Of a stretch of DNA of 64,000 bases, positions 53,581 through 62,049 are shown piece after piece. The notes beneath the pieces are model-generated. The model did not search any database, was not told the DNA's origin, and saw only the letters and a list, made by a program, of their open reading frames with translations. Source of the stretch: Paenibacillus pedocola (GTDB lineage: Bacteria; Bacillota; Bacilli; Paenibacillales; Paenibacillaceae); contig NZ_CP134223.1 in the NCBI RefSeq assembly GCF_031599675.1, forward strand, positions 3,720,001-3,784,000, read 5' to 3'. Position 1 is the first letter of the stretch; every line of letters starts with the position of its first letter. The translations under genes and the position numbers were made by a program.

Positions 53581-53622
53581 ATCCGTAGCAGGAGCCTATC
53601 GCACCTGCTACGGATTTGTTTT
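53581..53622 (+). terminator. Intrinsic terminator after pyk
   Basis: ATCCGTAGCAGG and CCTGCTACGGAT arms are followed by TTGTTTT. Confidence 0.85.
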
Positions 53623-53646
53623 ACCCTTTTTGTTTTACCCTACGGT

Positions 53647-54342
53647 CTATACATACCTTCCTGCCGGCGCCAACGATAATTTACCGTCTTCCATCCGGTA
53701 TACCTTATCGCAATAGGTGAGCATCCGATCATCATGAGTCACCATAATCGCCGCTTTATGGCGTGTTCTCACCTCATGGGCAATCAAGGAGACAACCTCA
53801 TGGGCGCGTTTGGTATCAAGGCTTGCGGTAGGCTCGTCGGCCAATATAACATTAGGATCGTTAATTAAAGCCCGGGCAATAGCGTTACGCTGTTTCTCGC
53901 CCCCGGACAGCTCCTCCGGGTAGCTCTTCAGCTTGGCGCCTAGCCCAAGTTCTTCAAGCAATTTTACGGCAAAAGCTTTGTCTGCAGCACTGACCTTCCC
54001 TGACATCCGCTTCACCACAAGCAACTGATCAAGAACATTCAGGTATGGAACCAAATTTGAAGCCTGCATGATGAAGCCAATCTCACGCAACCGGATGTCG
54101 GACAGTTGGTTGCCTGACAGCTTCGATATATCCTGACCATTTAATATAACTTCTCCTTCAGTGGCTTTAAGCAATGCACCCGCAACGGATAAGAAGGTAC
54201 TTTTACCCGAACCGGATGGTCCCACTACGGCAACAAACTCTCCTGTTTGCACATTTATGGATACGTTATCTAGTGCTGGAATACGGTTCATTCCTTCATT
54301 GTAATATTTTGAAGCCCCCGTAATTTGCAATCCCTTAGTCAT
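53647..54342 (-). CDS. ABC transporter ATP-binding protein (MacB/LolD-like)
   Basis: This 231-residue ATPase has Walker A GPSGSGKST, Q-loop MQASNLVPYLN, signature LSGGEKQRNAIARAL, Walker B VILADEPTASLD and switch His in VTHDD. It belongs to the group that pairs with FtsX-like permeases. Its ATG overlaps the permease stop (TAATG), so they are translationally coupled. The pair probably exports a toxic compound or antimicrobial peptide; repression by the adjacent TetR protein is likely. Confidence 0.93.
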   Translation of the reverse strand: MTKGLQITGASKYYNEGMNRIPALDNVSINVQTGEFVAVVGPSGSGKSTFLSVAGALLKATEGEVILNGQDISKLSGNQLSDIRLREIGFIMQASNLVPYLNVLDQLLVVKRMSGKVSAADKAFAVKLLEELGLGAKLKSYPEELSGGEKQRNAIARALINDPNVILADEPTASLDTKRAHEVVSLIAHEVRTRHKAAIMVTHDDRMLTYCDKVYRMEDGKLSLAPAGRYV

Positions 54343-55463
54343 TATTCAACCCTCCCAAGCGCTTTAAGCGGATCAATTTTCGAAATCATGCGTACCGACA
54401 CCAAGGAACTAAGCAAGGAAATCACTACCAAAATGATGGAATACGTCAATACCAGCTTTGTTTCAAGCATAAACGGCATGCCTTTTGGCATGATTGCCGC
54501 TGTCCCATACGTTAGGATAATGCCAACGATAATGCTAGAGAGCGACAAAACAAACACCTGTGAGACGACGGCTTTGCCCAAGAACCCATTCTTAGCTCCG
54601 ATAGCCTTCATAATTCCGAACTGGTTAGTCTTCTGCAATGTAAATACATAGAAGAACACACCAAGTACGAATGCCGAGATCGTAAGCAGGAACGCAAGCA
54701 TCATCATGATTGTGCCATTCTCTTCTTTGTAACCGGGCATTCCCTGCACAGCTGCTGCACGAGTAACCGTTTCGGTCCCCGCCAATTCTTCATTGATGGC
54801 CTTAGGGTCAATATTCTTACCTTGAAGCATAATTGCATTGACTGGTTCCGTGACCCCTTTGTCTGAGCCTGGTGCTGCAAACGCAAGTTTTCGCCACTCT
54901 GCAATAGGTATGAAAACAGCTGATACATGGTTGTAAGTCTGATTTTGGACAAAACCGGCAATAGTCAATGATTCCGTTGAACCATCCAGCTTGAAGGTGT
55001 CACCAAGTTTAAATCCCTCATCTTTCATGGTCTTATTAACAATAACTTTCGTCAGATTATTGGAATTCAGTCCCACACCTTCAATAATCGCCGGCTCTAA
55101 AAAGCTTCCCGGATCAATACCAATAATAGCTATATCTACTTTATCCTCATTGGCTGCACTATTTCCTTTGACTGCCGATGCCATGATGGTACCCATTGGA
55201 GAAACGGCACTAACATTCGGCATTTCTGTTAATTTCGCGGTCAGCTCATTTGACAATAAGGATTTACTCATTGACGCTTTCGATCCTTGTTCAAAAACCA
55301 CATAATCGGCCTTCATGGTTTTAAACGTCGACGCCGCCAGTGTAGATAATCCATTCCCCAAACCCGATAAAACAAATACCAACCAAGAAATAAGCACAAA
55401 AATGACTGCAATCATCAAGAACCTTGTTTTGTTGTGTTTCAATTCCTTCAATGCCAAGAACAT
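54342..55463 (-). CDS. ABC transporter permease (MacB/FtsX-like)
   Basis: This 373-residue protein has an N-terminal membrane segment, a large extracytoplasmic MacB-type domain (about 40-245) and three C-terminal segments (FtsX domain: MMMLAFLLTISAFVLGVFFY, then FGIMKAIGAKNGFLGKAVVS, then VLTYSIILVVISLLSSLVSV). It is the partner of the coupled ATPase. The ribosome site AGGAGGAGAGG is strong. Promoter and palindromic operators lie upstream. Confidence 0.93.
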   Translation of the reverse strand: MFLALKELKHNKTRFLMIAVIFVLISWLVFVLSGLGNGLSTLAASTFKTMKADYVVFEQGSKASMSKSLLSNELTAKLTEMPNVSAVSPMGTIMASAVKGNSAANEDKVDIAIIGIDPGSFLEPAIIEGVGLNSNNLTKVIVNKTMKDEGFKLGDTFKLDGSTESLTIAGFVQNQTYNHVSAVFIPIAEWRKLAFAAPGSDKGVTEPVNAIMLQGKNIDPKAINEELAGTETVTRAAAVQGMPGYKEENGTIMMMLAFLLTISAFVLGVFFYVFTLQKTNQFGIMKAIGAKNGFLGKAVVSQVFVLSLSSIIVGIILTYGTAAIMPKGMPFMLETKLVLTYSIILVVISLLSSLVSVRMISKIDPLKALGRVE

Positions 55464-55492
55464 AGTTTATTCCTCTCCTCCTCTTAAATAAA

Positions 55493-55506
55493 TGACACGA
55501 GTGTCA
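55493..55506. promoter_or_regulatory. Palindromic operator candidate of the ABC exporter (proximal)
   Basis: TGACAC-GA-GTGTCA is a palindrome about 30 bases upstream of the permease start. It shares the GACAC/GTGTC core with the site at 55572. Confidence 0.6.
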
Positions 55507-55555
55507 AATTAAACATTTTGTATCCCGTTATAATTTTCCCGACTCGTTGTAATCT

Positions 55556-55585
55556 AGTATGAACCATTTTCGACACGCGTGTCAA
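55556..55585 (-). promoter_or_regulatory. Promoter of the ABC exporter with operator across the -35
   Basis: On the minus strand, -35 TTGACA (55580-55585), an 18-base spacer and -10 CATACT (55556-55561). A perfect palindrome GACACGCGTGTC (55572-55583) overlaps the -35, so a bound repressor would block RNA polymerase. Confidence 0.65.
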
Positions 55586-55607
55586 ATATAATAAATGGAA
55601 ATGGACC

Positions 55608-56177
55608 TCAGTCCCTTCCAGCTCCCCCCAGCCACATTTTGTACAATAGCTTACTCCACTCAGGTGTAGGCATGTTCAGCATATTAGGAGTTTCAATAAG
55701 GTTAAAATAGACGCCTATGATGACTGGAAGTGGAAGGCTTGTATTTAAGTGTCCCTCTTCCTGCGCACGAACAAACAATAGCTCAAGTTGATTCTTTAAA
55801 GTGATATGGGCCTGCTCAATAAATTCAAGATCACTCGCTGCCGCAACAGAATTAGCTATATTTATTTTATGGGCGTCACCAAGCAATTGATGGAAATCAG
55901 CCTCTTCCAGATACACTGTGAGCAGATTCTGAAGAGCGGTCATACAATCCGTCTCATCAATCGCTGACGTTTTTCGTAGTACACTTTCCATTACACGCTT
56001 CATACATGCAGCAACGATCTCGTCTTTATTGGCATAATACTGGTATATTGTACTTCTTGCCCCAACCAGTTTTTCTGATAACAGTTTAAGCTGAAACCCC
56101 TCATATCCGTGTTGCAGGAGCAACTGCTTGGTCTGGTCGAGCAACTCCGATTCTGTAAAAGCCTGCTTTCTCCCCAT
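55608..56177 (-). CDS. TetR-family regulator of the ABC exporter
   Basis: About 189 residues. The most likely start is the ATG at 56177; an upstream in-frame GTG (56186) sits too near the GGGG sequence. The N-terminal helix-turn-helix reads GFQLKLLSEKLVGARSTIYQYYANKDEIV. The C-terminal ligand domain is unlike well-known drug sensors. It lies directly upstream of the exporter on the same strand, with two palindromes in the intervening 140 bases. It probably represses the exporter until an inducer binds. Confidence 0.88.
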   Translation of the reverse strand: MGRKQAFTESELLDQTKQLLLQHGYEGFQLKLLSEKLVGARSTIYQYYANKDEIVAACMKRVMESVLRKTSAIDETDCMTALQNLLTVYLEEADFHQLLGDAHKINIANSVAAASDLEFIEQAHITLKNQLELLFVRAQEEGHLNTSLPLPVIIGVYFNLIETPNMLNMPTPEWSKLLYKMWLGGAGRD

Positions 56178-56266
56178 GTTGATCACCGCCCCTAACTATT
56201 CTGTAGTCTCATTGTAACAAAAATTGCGCTTATTGTATTTTACCGGTTCAAAACTCAACACAATCA

Positions 56267-56298
56267 TTGAAAATATGATTAGTATGAAATATCATACT
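56267..56298 (+). promoter_or_regulatory. Promoter and inverted repeat of the AbrB-UbiB unit
   Basis: -35 TTGAAA (56267-56272), a 17-base spacer and -10 TATCAT (56290-56295). An inverted repeat AGTATG-N6-CATACT (56281-56298) overlaps the -10 and may bind a repressor, perhaps the AbrB-like product itself. Confidence 0.6.
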
Positions 56299-56330
56299 GT
56301 TGTACAGATTGATTATCAAAGGAGAGATTT

Positions 56331-56678
56331 ATGATGCATCAAAAAAAAGAAAATAGTCACGGATTCGGGCATGGCAAAGTGCTGGGAACAACCTCAATGG
56401 GTGAAAGAGGACAAATTGTGATTCCTAGAGAAGCAAGGGAAGAACTTGATATTAAGCCAGGTGAGAAATTCATCGTTTTCGGGAATAAGCGCAAGGGCGC
56501 CGTAATTCTGGTCAAAGCAGAAATGTTCAACAAATTTGCGGATTTCTTCATGAGTGCTTCTAAAAAGTTTGAAAGCATGGCCCAAGCGATCTTTGATAAA
56601 AACACTGCTATTCCTGAAGATGAGGATAATGAACCTGAGGCCGATGAAAAAGGACCTGAGGCTGACGCAAAAGAATGA
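56331..56678 (+). CDS. AbrB/SpoVT-type (MazE fold) DNA-binding protein
   Basis: 115 residues. The swapped-hairpin AbrB domain covers about residues 17-62: KVLGTTSMGERGQIVIPREA, then REELDIKPGEKFIVFGNKRK, then GAVILVKAE. A helical part follows, and the last 22 residues are mostly acidic (PEDEDNEPEADEKGPEADAK). Its stop overlaps the start of the UbiB-like kinase by four bases (ATGA), so the two are made together. It is likely a regulator of its own operon; the acidic tail is unusual for AbrB. Ribosome site GGAGAG. Confidence 0.88.
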   Translation: MMHQKKENSHGFGHGKVLGTTSMGERGQIVIPREAREELDIKPGEKFIVFGNKRKGAVILVKAEMFNKFADFFMSASKKFESMAQAIFDKNTAIPEDEDNEPEADEKGPEADAKE

Positions 56679-58390
56679 GCGAATTCTTTAAATTGATGAA
56701 GGATCTCCGGTTCCGGAGAACCATGCGGATGATTTTTAAGTTCGCCTGGGATTTCTGGTGGCTGGGCAGGCAAAAGCATTTTATTACGGGACGGCGCTTA
56801 GAAGCGAAAACAAAAGCCTTATACCGAAAACAGGCCACATATTTTACGAAGACCGCAATGGATATGGGTGGATTAATTATCAAGCTTGGGCAGCATGTGA
56901 GTGCACAAGTGGATATTTTGCCGAAGGAAATTATTGATGAATTGTCAAAGCTCCAGGATTCCGTAGATTCCGTAGATTTCTCCGAGATACAGCAAAAGGT
57001 AGAGAGTGAACTCGGAGCGTCCATTAGCGAGATTTTTGCTGAGTTTAGTCCAGCTCCCATCGCAGCGGCTTCCTTAGGACAGGTACATCGGGCGACATTA
57101 CGGACAGGTGAAGAAGTCGCAGTAAAAGTAATGCGTCCCGGAGTCGAGGATATTATCGCCATTGATTCGAAATCCATACAAATTGCTATTCGGTTATTAA
57201 AACGCTGGACCAAGATCAGAGACTTCATGGACCTTGATGCTGTGTATGATGAGTTTCACGAAACCGTTATGGAAGAGCTCGATTATCAAAAAGAGGGACG
57301 AAATGCAGAGGATTTCCAGCTGCAGTTTATCCATCGGGATGATGTCGTCGTTCCAGCCATTCATTGGTCCTATACAACTTCAAAGGTTTTAACCATGGAG
57401 TTTCTGGAAGGTGTAAAAATCAACAATTTTGCCCAGCTTGATGCCTGGGGCGTGGATCGGACTAAATTAGCGAAGTCACTGATAGAAATCTTCGTAGAAC
57501 AGATTCTATTAGAAGGCTTCTTTCACGCAGATCCGCATCCGGGAAATGTTCTCGTGCAGCCTGACGGCACCATAGCATTAATCGATTTTGGAATGGTCGG
57601 ACGAATTGCCGGGGATATGAAGGCGCAGATGGTAGCCCTTCTAATGGCCGTGTATTTAAAGGATGCTCACGGCGCCATCGATGCCCTTACCCGTTTGAGA
57701 TTTTTAAGACGGAATGTAGATTTAGAGGTATTTTCAAGGAATCTAACGTCATTATTTAAACAAATCAACGGGGATACGTTTGACCTCAGTTTTGTGACGT
57801 CAGGTGACAATGCTGAAGAATTACGGGATTTCCTCTACTCTCAGCCCTTTCAGTTACCTGCAAATACAACATTTTTGGGAAAAGCCATAGGCACGGTGTA
57901 TGGTCTTTGTACTGGACTGGACCCTGAGCTTGATTTGATTGGGACCGTTAAGCCTTATGTTGAAGAGGTTGTGCGCAGTGATCTGCGGGGAAGTGTCTTT
58001 TCCAACGTGGTAGATGAAGGCAAGAATCTTCTAAAAGGAATCCTTCCTACGACCAAGAAGTTCATTTCGGCAGTAGATAAATTGGATAGCGGTAATTTAC
58101 GGGTGAAACTATCAAGTTCCTTTGAGAAAAAATTGATAGATACGCAAAATAGGAATACAGGGCGGATTATTGCAACCATCATTGGAGCGGTATGCCTTCT
58201 GACTGCCACAAACATGTGGAATGAAGTGAATCATATGGTTTCTTATGTGCTCGGCACGTTGGGGCTGATCATTATGCTTAGCCAGCTCAAAGTGAGAGAA
58301 CGCCGCCGTGATGTAAGACATGCAAAGCAGATGAGAGCTATGCGTGAACATAATCGGTTTGAAAAGTCGAAGTTTAATTCCCATGAATAA
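56675..58390 (+). CDS. ABC1/UbiB-type atypical kinase
   Basis: 571 residues. The kinase-like domain has the family-specific KxGQ motif (LIIKLGQHVSAQ, residues 70-73), the Ala-rich nucleotide loop AAASLGQVHRATL, the lysine in VAVKVMRPG, the EELDYQKEGRNAEDF segment, and the catalytic HADPHPGNVLV and IDFGMVG motifs (near 285-305). Two C-terminal membrane segments (about 490-530) end in a basic tail. UbiB proteins support quinone synthesis in some bacteria, and act as membrane ATPases of unknown substrate. Here it pairs with an AbrB-type protein, not with ubi or men genes. A role in membrane lipid or stress response is inference. Confidence 0.92.
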   Translation: MSEFFKLMKDLRFRRTMRMIFKFAWDFWWLGRQKHFITGRRLEAKTKALYRKQATYFTKTAMDMGGLIIKLGQHVSAQVDILPKEIIDELSKLQDSVDSVDFSEIQQKVESELGASISEIFAEFSPAPIAAASLGQVHRATLRTGEEVAVKVMRPGVEDIIAIDSKSIQIAIRLLKRWTKIRDFMDLDAVYDEFHETVMEELDYQKEGRNAEDFQLQFIHRDDVVVPAIHWSYTTSKVLTMEFLEGVKINNFAQLDAWGVDRTKLAKSLIEIFVEQILLEGFFHADPHPGNVLVQPDGTIALIDFGMVGRIAGDMKAQMVALLMAVYLKDAHGAIDALTRLRFLRRNVDLEVFSRNLTSLFKQINGDTFDLSFVTSGDNAEELRDFLYSQPFQLPANTTFLGKAIGTVYGLCTGLDPELDLIGTVKPYVEEVVRSDLRGSVFSNVVDEGKNLLKGILPTTKKFISAVDKLDSGNLRVKLSSSFEKKLIDTQNRNTGRIIATIIGAVCLLTATNMWNEVNHMVSYVLGTLGLIIMLSQLKVRERRRDVRHAKQMRAMREHNRFEKSKFNSHE

Positions 58391-58542
58391 CGGCCAACTA
58401 ACAGCGAACTAGCGTCCAATCCAGGTCCGAGCCACAAATGATTGCGGCTGTTCTCCTTACGGTCCGAACATTTTCTGGAGAACGAGGAAGGATCGGGCGC
58501 GCAAGCTGTTACGCGAGTTTGACGCCCCTCCTTTCCTGCCTG

Positions 58543-58947
58543 TTATTGTCTACCTTTAAACCGTTTAATTGCATCCTCGGTCACCGGTTCGAAGAGGTTA
58601 AGAAGGTTTCCGTCGGGATCGCGGAACAACATAGAACGGTTCCCCCATGGCATCGTAGTCGGTTCCTTTACCCAATTTTCGACAAATGGCTTCAAGCGCA
58701 CATATTCAGCTTCGATATTTTCGACGCGGAACTCAATAATGACCGTGCGATTATTAGCCCCCACCACGGAATCGGCTCCGAATAGCTGAGCCGTCTGGGA
58801 GTGGCCGATGGCAAGGGTGCAAGATGGCACAACGAGTTCGGCAAATACAGGCGCAGGTCGCTCCGCGGAAACCCCCAATACTCTCTCATAGAACTCAACG
58901 AGACGATCCACGTCGTCAGTAATGATGCGTACAGAAGCAAAATTCAC
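58543..58947 (-). CDS. VOC-family (glyoxalase/bleomycin-resistance-like) protein
   Basis: This 134-residue protein starts at GTG (AGGAAGG upstream). It has the two beta-alpha-beta-beta-beta modules of the vicinal oxygen chelate fold: FASVRIITDDVDRLVEFYER, then TVIIEFRVENIEAEYVRLKP, and the terminal RSMLFRDPDGNLLNLFEPV, whose last Glu is a usual metal ligand. The substrate is unknown; such small proteins are often dioxygenase or lyase homologs of uncertain role. Confidence 0.87.
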   Translation of the reverse strand: MNFASVRIITDDVDRLVEFYERVLGVSAERPAPVFAELVVPSCTLAIGHSQTAQLFGADSVVGANNRTVIIEFRVENIEAEYVRLKPFVENWVKEPTTMPWGNRSMLFRDPDGNLLNLFEPVTEDAIKRFKGRQ

Positions 58948-59012
58948 AAGATATCATCCTTCCTGATCATAATCGATTTGGTTATCTATCTGTTTTGCAT
59001 TTACATGTCCAA

Positions 59013-59055
59013 TTATAAAAAAACGCTGCTGACAACGTTATGTCAGTAGCGTTTT
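59013..59055 (-). terminator. Intrinsic terminator downstream of the TetR gene
   Basis: AAAACGCTGCTGAC and GTCAGTAGCGTTTT arms, with T-run on the minus strand, lie about 125 bases after the TetR stop. A second hairpin with GAAAATCC/GGATTTTC arms lies between (59112-59153). The rest of 58948-59179 shows no gene. Confidence 0.7.
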
Positions 59056-59179
59056 AGAATTTTTAGGGCTTCATCACGAATCTGATTTGTAATGTCAAAC
59101 TGATCGATGAAGAAAATCCCCTTCCATCATGACCAATTCGTGGGAGGATTTTCTTTCCATAAGCAAAAGGTCGCCTTCC

Positions 59180-59848
59180 TTATTCCGTTTCATTTGGAGA
59201 CGTTGACGGATTTTTGAGGGCAGGGAGCAGGATAACGTCGATTAGCGAAGTGTAGAAATGCTTGTCGAATGTTTTGCGCTGTACGAGTCCGCGATAAGAA
59301 GCCATTGAAGTAATAACCTGGCAAGCCATCTCAATGTCCGCGTGGGTGGAGATTTCACCGCGGCCGGCGGCCCGGTGCATGAGCTCACGATTCACTACAG
59401 CCCACGGTTCGAAAATCCCTCCGTTAACCAATTCCGGATTCTGCGAAAAAAAGGAGCCCAGACCTGCGAGTACCCGAAGTTTGCGTTCACCCTCTTCGAT
59501 CGATTGCGGCTTCAATAGCGCGAGCAGATCACTCTGCAAGTTTCCCGTATCGGGCAAGAGGTCAAGCTCAAGATGATTTCGATTCATCCAGGTCAAGGCA
59601 TCTCGGACTAACTCTGCCTTGGAGGACCACCGGCGATACATTGTCGCCTTCCCGGCCTTCGCTCTAGCTGCGACCATGTCCATTGTCATTCCATCAAAAC
59701 CGGCTTCGGCGAGGATGTCGATTGTCGCTTCCAGGATTTTAGCATCCCGCGTGTGATCTCGTTTACGGCCTAATGTTTTCGCTGGTTTTTCCGCTACTTT
59801 GTCAACTAGATCGGATCCGATTGACTCTTCATTTTTATTCTTATTCAT
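59180..59848 (-). CDS. TetR-family regulator divergent from an SDR gene
   Basis: This 222-residue protein has a charged N-terminal tail, a helix-turn-helix (ATIDILAEAGFDGMTMDMVA, then RAKAGKATMYRRWSSKAELV) and a TetR C-terminal domain of the C_11/AcrR-like type. Divergent from the SDR gene, with a perfect palindrome on the shared promoter. It is a likely repressor of the SDR gene and itself. Confidence 0.9.
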   Translation of the reverse strand: MNKNKNEESIGSDLVDKVAEKPAKTLGRKRDHTRDAKILEATIDILAEAGFDGMTMDMVAARAKAGKATMYRRWSSKAELVRDALTWMNRNHLELDLLPDTGNLQSDLLALLKPQSIEEGERKLRVLAGLGSFFSQNPELVNGGIFEPWAVVNRELMHRAAGRGEISTHADIEMACQVITSMASYRGLVQRKTFDKHFYTSLIDVILLPALKNPSTSPNETE

Positions 59849-59877
59849 AAAATTAAACCCCTTTTTCGATACCTTAT

Positions 59878-59917
59878 AGTTCCGGAACTTGACAGTTCCG
59901 TATTTAGGCGCTTTAAT
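59878..59917 (+). promoter_or_regulatory. Promoter of the SDR gene with palindromic operator
   Basis: -35 TTGACA (59889-59894), a 17-base spacer and -10 TTTAAT (59912-59917). The perfect palindrome AGTTCCGGAACT (59878-59889) abuts the -35 and a second half-site GTTCCGT lies in the spacer. Confidence 0.7.
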
Positions 59918-59962
59918 TTAAGTATCCCACACAGAACAGGGAATTTAAAGGAGGAGTATACC

Positions 59963-60790
59963 ATGGACAAAAAAGTCTGGTTCATCACGGGAGCCTCTCG
60001 CGGTTTAGGACGCATATGGGCGGAGGCCGCGCTCGCGCGTGGAGATGAGGTTGCGGCTACCGCCCGCAAATTGGAAGACGTTTCCGATTTGAAGGAACGT
60101 TTCGGAGATCTCGTTCTTCCCATGGCGCTCGACGTAACGGATGCCGAGCAGGTTCGCCAGGTCGTTCAGCAGGCTCATTCCCATTTCGGCAAGCTGGACG
60201 TTGTCCTCAATAATGCCGGGTACACCTTGGTCGGAATGGTCGAGGAGGCATGCGAAGCCGATGTCCGCGCTCTGTTTGATGCGAACTACTTTGGTTATCT
60301 TCGAGTCATCCAAGCCGCCTTGCCATTGCTGAGGAAGCAAGGCAGCGGGCATTTGCTCAGCGTTTCAAGCTCCCTTGGGATCGAGGCAAGGCCGCTCATC
60401 GGTTTCTATTGCTCCTCCAAATGGGCGGTCGAAGGACTCCACGAAAGTCTGGCGCAAGAGGTCAAGGACTTTGGGATTAAGGTGACGCTGCTCGAACCCG
60501 GTGCCTATGCGACCGAGTTTGGCGCTTCAGGTAAGCGAGTACCGGAAATGGACGTCTATGCCGATGTACGGAAGCAAGTGTTCACGAGTCTATCAAGCGA
60601 AAAACGCGGCAACCCTCAAGCGACTGCAGAAGCCGTTCTCCAGATCGTGGACGCAGCGGAACCCCCACTACGATTTGTGCTCGGATCTGAAGTCTTACCT
60701 ATGGCACGCGGCATCTATGCTGACCGTCTAGCTACCTGGGAGGCCTGGGAGACTGTCTCGAATGCAGCGCAAGGCAACCCTATGCAATAA
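59963..60790 (+). CDS. Short-chain dehydrogenase/reductase
   Basis: This 275-residue classical SDR has the cofactor motif TGASRGLG at residues 10-17, NNAGYTLVG, the active-site Ser in SVSSSLGI and YCSSK (Tyr, Lys). The residues after the second strand (ATARKLED, with Arg) favour NADPH. The substrate is unknown. The usual Gly in the third cofactor position is followed by RIW, and the rest is normal. It is preceded by GGAGGAG and controlled by the divergent TetR gene. Confidence 0.9.
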   Translation: MDKKVWFITGASRGLGRIWAEAALARGDEVAATARKLEDVSDLKERFGDLVLPMALDVTDAEQVRQVVQQAHSHFGKLDVVLNNAGYTLVGMVEEACEADVRALFDANYFGYLRVIQAALPLLRKQGSGHLLSVSSSLGIEARPLIGFYCSSKWAVEGLHESLAQEVKDFGIKVTLLEPGAYATEFGASGKRVPEMDVYADVRKQVFTSLSSEKRGNPQATAEAVLQIVDAAEPPLRFVLGSEVLPMARGIYADRLATWEAWETVSNAAQGNPMQ

Positions 60791-60871
60791 GCCGTTGCAA
60801 TTGGACTGAAGCGGACGTCAACATCACTTAGCAGAATATATATCAGATAACCAACCGGCTTTCTATTTTAG

Positions 60872-60910
60872 CAAGGAACCTCTCCGACTTTTCGAAGAGG
60901 TTCCTTGTTA
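60872..60910. terminator. Bidirectional intrinsic terminator
   Basis: CAAGGAACCTCT and AGAGGTTCCTTG form a perfect 12-bp stem between the convergent SDR and TetR genes; the T tracts are short. Confidence 0.6.
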
Positions 60911-61029
60911 TAACCATAAATTTCGCCCTACTTGTGATACGGTTCACCATAACACCTTTATAGTGAAATCGAAAGGGACTCGATCGGATGCTTATGTAGA
61001 AACTAGACTCTTTGTAATATAAGGCTTTC

Positions 61030-61914
61030 TCACTCTTCCAGAACAATTTGCTTCAACTGAATGACCGGACTTCTCAGCTCCTGTTCTTGTTCCAAGTAGG
61101 CGCAAAGCGCCTGAATGAGCGGTCTCTTGGGCTGAGTCTGAGAGATCTCCGTCCCCAGCAATTGAACAATCTCTTGCAGCTCCCTCCGCCGAGCGAGCCC
61201 GCCGGGCCAAGTCTCAAGCAGCGCGGTCACTCTGCCGAACAATTCTTCGATCATTCTTTCTTTTTCGTTATTCCAGTCCTTTGAATCTGAATGAATAAAT
61301 TTTGTGAAAGCGATTTGTCCAAGTAACCCCTTCGAACCTGACCTAGACATATGTTCGACTAGCGCATCTATTTTATCGACGATGAACCAAGCTGTATCCT
61401 CTATCGACAGCAGCTTCACCTCGAAGATGATGTGCTGCAGATAGTCCTTCAGGATCGCACGGTATATAAAAATTAGATCCCAGAGAAACGATTCGATTCT
61501 CTCACCATAAACTTCAAGTAGCCAGTATTTATGCCACTCCATCATACGGGCGCGAACATGATTCCTTAGTGAACGGAAAGTTGCGTACTGCGTAATAGGA
61601 AGATCTATGAAGTCAACCATAATGTGACTGTATTCAATAAAATACTGAAAGCGAAATACGATTTGATTGACGAGCCGCTCCTTGGGAGTGCCCGTCTCGG
61701 TTTGTTTCAGGTGTTCAGCCCGATCAAAATAAACCATCTGGCACTCGTCGAAAACCGCGCACAATAAGTCCTCTTTGGACGGAAAATATTTGTACACCGA
61801 GCCCTTTGCAATGGAACAGTCCTGAGCAATTTCCTGAATTGAGGTCGCCAGAAACCCTTTTTCTTTAAACATCTTAGAAGCCGAACAAATGATATCCTGT
61901 TTGGTTACACTCAT
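61030..61914 (-). CDS. TetR-family regulator, long form
   Basis: About 294 residues from ATG 61914 (GGGGG about ten bases upstream; the earlier ATG at 61950 has no ribosome site). The N-terminal helix-turn-helix (MFKEKGFLATSIQEIAQDCS, then IAKGSVYKYFPSKEDLL) is clear. The C-terminal domain is about 90 residues longer than usual and ends in helices with EEELFGRVTALL-like and AYLEQEQELRSPV pieces. Such long TetR proteins often sense lipids or drugs. It is divergent from the isochorismatase-like gene, which is a likely target. Confidence 0.85.
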   Translation of the reverse strand: MSVTKQDIICSASKMFKEKGFLATSIQEIAQDCSIAKGSVYKYFPSKEDLLCAVFDECQMVYFDRAEHLKQTETGTPKERLVNQIVFRFQYFIEYSHIMVDFIDLPITQYATFRSLRNHVRARMMEWHKYWLLEVYGERIESFLWDLIFIYRAILKDYLQHIIFEVKLLSIEDTAWFIVDKIDALVEHMSRSGSKGLLGQIAFTKFIHSDSKDWNNEKERMIEELFGRVTALLETWPGGLARRRELQEIVQLLGTEISQTQPKRPLIQALCAYLEQEQELRSPVIQLKQIVLEE

Positions 61915-62049
61915 CCTCACGTATCCCCCACTTGACAATTCTAAACTCATAGTACAAAATTATGAACATAGAGTCAATTGACCCCATTTTCAAAATATTG
62001 AACTGTAGGTCACACGGGGGACAAACTCGATTTCTTAGTTGGAGTGTGA

